Translations under genes and position numbers: made by a program
Notes under the pieces: generated by a model
Databases searched by the model: none
What the model saw: the letters and a program-made list of their open reading frames with translations, nothing else
Told to the model about the DNA's origin: nothing
Assembly: GCA_032821775.1 (NCBI GenBank)
Contig: JAVLRN010000009.1
Coordinates: 744,001 to 808,000, forward strand
DNA: 64,000 nucleotides
Source of the DNA: Sanguinoderma infundibulare
Lineage: Eukaryota > Basidiomycota > Agaricomycetes > Polyporales > Polyporaceae
Direction: 5' to 3'
Shown: positions 61,305-64,000 of the stretch, piece by piece
Layout: each line of letters begins with the position of its first letter
How positions within the stretch are numbered: the first letter of the stretch is position 1

Positions 61305-61716
61305 GGAGGTGCAAGTGGAGTGGGGAGTTCTGTACAACATCCGCCATCTCAACGTATCCTTAAGAGCCGCAGGAGGGTGGGGGCCAAGCAGCTGGTCATC
61401 AGCTCGCGACCGGACCGCAAGATCTTTCAAGGACGGTCCGAGGCTCCCCCGTACCTTGTTGGAGTAGATCGGAAGATTCGGGACGCCGAAGAGAACATTT
61501 GATGCTACGCTGAGGCTTCAAACAGACTAAAGAATCCTTGAGCATGTTGACCTGTAGGTACCGGGGTCAAGTCAGGCTAGGTGGCGATCTCGACGCGCGG
61601 ATCTGGCCCGTGGGCGAAGTGACTGGGATACACGAACACAGCTTGGCTTTCCAGGGACGATACAACATCACACAGACTTCTTACATTACCTCAACCTCGT
61701 CTAGAAGGCGCCGTGG
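61305..61716. other. Spacer between DUF2264 gene promoter and CIA1 3' end
   Basis: About 410 bp between two minus-strand genes. No coding signal. Confidence 0.5.
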
Positions 61717-63244
61717 TTATGACGGCGCAACCTTCCACACCTTCACCAACCCGTCGTCACCGGCAGTGGCAAATAGGTCCTCGAAACCCTTTCTTGAACA
61801 CCATGCAACGCTGTTGACGTCGTGAATCTCGTGTGCATTCACGATCTTCGCGATGACCCTGTGCGACAGCGTTTTTCGACTCGGATCCTTCGCGCTAGAT
61901 CCGACCTGGACGCGCGATTAGTCCCCTGCACACAGAACGAGGACAAGAGGCAGTGTCACTCACCCGGAGCTCCCAAATGTTGATGATCCCGTCGCCACCG
62001 GTGCTCGCGAGCCACCCAAGACTCCCATCACTATCCGATTCGAGAGGCTTACCGACGCCCCAGCTAATGGAGTATATGCTCCGCTCGTGTCCTTCGAGAG
62101 TGTCTATGCACTCCCATTTGTGTTCCTGCACGCGCTCCCATATGCGGATCGTTGTGTCGTCAGATGCTGAGGCAAGGAATCGGCCATCGGGAGAAAAGGT
62201 GAGCGACCATACTGTGGAGGCATGACCCGAGAGGGTCTGGAAGCAGTGCCAGTCCTCTTGCGGGTCGTCGATGTAGAGCTTTATAGTGTCGTCATAGGAA
62301 GCGGAAGCGAGGATCTGCGCTGGGTGGCCGGTTGAGAGGGTGTACGAGAGGGCCATCCTCCGGGGCATAGACCTGTGAAACACCGTGTCCCATCTTGAAC
62401 TCATTATAACCTTTGATCCAATGTAACAAATGTGTTACGCCGTGCAAAACTGTTGTTGAATTTGGCCATTGATCACAATGAACAAACGATGGGACGGCGT
62501 CTCATAGGTCGATGTCCCTGGTTTGGGAGACAGAAGATAAGAAGGCGAGGAGACTGACCTCTTCTGTCGGATGCCATGCGACAGCCTTGACGTCTTGGGT
62601 GTGTTCCATGAGCACGCCCATGCACTCGAAGTCATGATCGGGATGGACTACGTGGAGAAAAAGGTATTCACATCTTCTGCAACGTGCGCGAAGTATAACA
62701 GGATCACGTACCTTCCCATATCCACACCGTCTTGTCGCGGCTGCAACTGGCAAGGAGGTTGCCCGAGCTCGAGTACGCCACGCTCTTGCACTCCGTCTCG
62801 TGTCCCTCTAGCAGGCTCATGCACTCCCACTCGCCTGCGGGGTCAAACGCGCTTCCTTCACTGTCATCGTCTCCTCCCTCTTGTGTCCACACGCCGATGT
62901 TGGAGTCGAACGAGGCCGTCGCGAGCGTTTTACCCGAGGGCGACCAGGCGATCGCGCGGACTGTCTTTGCGTGTCCCGTTGGGATGGTCGTGATGTGCGT
63001 GAAAATTGGAGAGTGCGCCTCGGATACATCGGGGTTAGCAGAGGAGGAGTAGTTGTAAAGCCTGACGTTCTTGTCAGCTGAGCAGGACGCGAGGATGGGC
63101 TTGGTCGGGTTCCATGCAAGATGCCATGCGCGGTCTTCGTGGCCTGCGAAGAACTTTTTGAGTCTGAAATTCCATTTCAGCACACATGTACGAACCTTCC
63201 AGCTGGGCGATGAGGTGTATTGTTGCTGGATAGTCTTGATCCAT
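61717..63244 (-). CDS. CIA1: Cia1/CIAO1 cytosolic iron-sulfur assembly WD40 protein
   Basis: WD40 subunit of the CIA targeting complex, which inserts Fe-S clusters into cytosolic and nuclear apoproteins. Five exons: 63244-63196, 63143-62712, 62647-62559, 62314-61964, 61905-61717; 1110 nt, 369 aa. The first exon encodes [16 protein letters not shown] and joins to [20 protein letters not shown], matching the family N-terminus. Seven WD repeats can be counted, for example [80 protein letters not shown] and [13 protein letters not shown] short Asp/Glu loop (EGGDDDSEG) sits between blades 2 and 3. The intron 62315-62558 (244 nt) is long for this locus. The gene is head-to-head with RLI1. Confidence 0.9.
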
Positions 63245-63864
63245 GACTGGCCAGCCGGCCGTGAAGACGAGGTCGAGGGTGGGAGATGAGCCTGCCTCGA
63301 TGAGGGGAGGGTTGAAGGAACGAATATGATATTGATCTCTGGCCGGCGTCTTGGACTAGTTGACTCTATCTTTCTTCTCTAAGTACGCTCACCGAGGCTG
63401 ACCATGGGCAGGCAATGCCCGGAAGACCTGCTCAAGGCCCTGGCGACGCACACCGCGGCGGAATTCCCAGTTGCCCGAGGTTGGGGCACCTATGGGTCCG
63501 CTGGAGGCTTAGTGGACTAACTGCGGAGGACGTATTCCATGGCACGTGCGACGTCGCTCTGGCGATCCTCGCGCATCGTGCTTCCGTCGGGAGTCGCGTC
63601 AAGAAGTTCGAGTCCGAGCCCGAAAGGTTTTAGAACATAAACCCTGCTCCGTTGGACCCGGAAGAGTTGCAAGGCGTTCAGCGCTTAGAGACGGCGTCGC
63701 CATACGCGGTTCAAGCGCCTGAAACGAGCCAATGGGAGGCCTCCAATTCGATGGAGTCACATGACCCCAAATTTCGCGGGTCCGATGGAGGCGGCACAGG
63801 GCAGTGGACGAGCGCAGACGTCGAGCACACCGTGCATACCTCCTCTTCCCACTTCTCCTCGGCC
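63245..63864. promoter_or_regulatory. Shared divergent promoter region of CIA1 and RLI1
   Basis: 620 bp separate the two ATGs. It must hold both promoters and leaders. I see no coding content; the plus-strand ORF at 63415-63633 has no support. Confidence 0.6.
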
Positions 63865-64000
63865 ATGGCGGACAAAATCACCCGTGTAGCCATTGTCGAC
63901 TCGAATCGATGCAAGCCGAAGCGATGTGCGCAGGAATGCAAGAAGGTGCGTCGTCGTAGATCTCTGCAGCGTGCACACCTATTGATCGGTCCTCGCAGTC
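63865..64000 (+). CDS. RLI1: RLI1/ABCE1 ribosome-recycling ATPase, 5' end only
   Basis: Fe-S-cluster ABC protein that splits ribosomes after termination and works in ribosome biogenesis. Only the start lies in the window. Exon 1 is 63865-63945 and encodes MADKITRVAIVDSNRCKPKR, then CAQECKK, the near-invariant ABCE1 N-terminus with the first cysteines of the two [4Fe-4S] clusters. The intron is 63946-63998 (GTGCGT...CGCAG). Exon 2 begins at 63999 with TC, the first two bases of the expected Ser codon of the S-C-P motif. The remainder lies beyond the right edge. Confidence 0.92.
   Translation, partial: MADKITRVAIVDSNRCKPKRCAQECKKVRRRRSLQRAHLLIGPRS

Noticed and set aside
59307..61430. 707-codon minus-strand open frame
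   Set aside because: It follows the true DUF2264 gene through its first exons but reads through two introns and then runs in the wrong frame (Arg/Ala-rich). The spliced 638-residue model keeps the family blocks.

Overview
The window is nuclear DNA of a filamentous basidiomycete, most likely an Agaricomycete of the polypore/mushroom group (inference). The genes are dense, GC-rich and cut by many short introns (mostly 50-65 nt, GT-AG, one with a perfect TACTAAC branch site). The gene set fits: a bacterial-type GH63 hydrolase, a secreted CBM19 protein, a BRCT-Myb Rap1, the fused fungal THI6 and a Cdc24 with CH-DH-PH-PB1 order. I see no rRNA, tRNA, CRISPR array or intact transposon. Exon structures below were built by hand from splice signals. 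For each multi-exon model on which I made the check, the summed exon lengths keep the reading frame.

Layout. 1-0.46 kb: edge of an unrecognised minus-strand gene. 0.5-6 kb: GH63 hydrolase and a lipocalin-like protein (+). 7.1-10.5 kb: CDC24 (-), with a strong G-quadruplex motif in its upstream DNA. 10.5-15.2 kb: the largest gene-free stretch. 15.2-20.5 kb: RAP1 and a phytanoyl-CoA dioxygenase-family gene (+). 20.6-22.7 kb: THI6 (-). 24.6-29.4 kb: secreted CBM19 protein and a divergent ER Hsp70 (+). 29.5-32.7 kb: two membrane-protein genes (-), one unknown and one of the SUR7/PalI type. 35.2-37.1 kb: a disordered basic protein (+). 37.7-40.2 kb: TAPT1/Emp65 (-). 40.5-43.0 kb: a truncated and a full F-box-like paralogue in tandem (+). 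43.6-50.4 kb: SMC3 and the mitochondrial transcription factor MTF1 (+). 50.5-55.7 kb: CTF4 and a small basic protein (-). 55.9-59.0 kb: YSH1/CPSF73 (+). 59.3-63.2 kb: a DUF2264 protein and CIA1 (-). 63.9 kb to the edge: first exon of RLI1/ABCE1 (+).

How the genes relate. Most are unrelated housekeeping genes, but three links stand out. SMC3 (cohesin) and CTF4 (replisome/cohesion) lie about 11 kb apart and both have clustered ACGCGT (MCB-type) elements just upstream, which suggests shared G1/S control. CIA1 (cytosolic Fe-S assembly) and RLI1 (an essential Fe-S client) are head-to-head over about 620 bp. The ER Hsp70 has a TGACGTGG element about 70 bp before its start, as expected for unfolded-protein-response control, yet its protein departs from canonical BiP at a motif that is nearly invariant in Hsp70s. 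No single new multi-gene system is obvious. The best candidates for novelty are the three tandem Rap1 Myb-type repeats, the divergent BiP, the truncated F-box duplicate, the shared MCB promoters and the G4 motif near CDC24.
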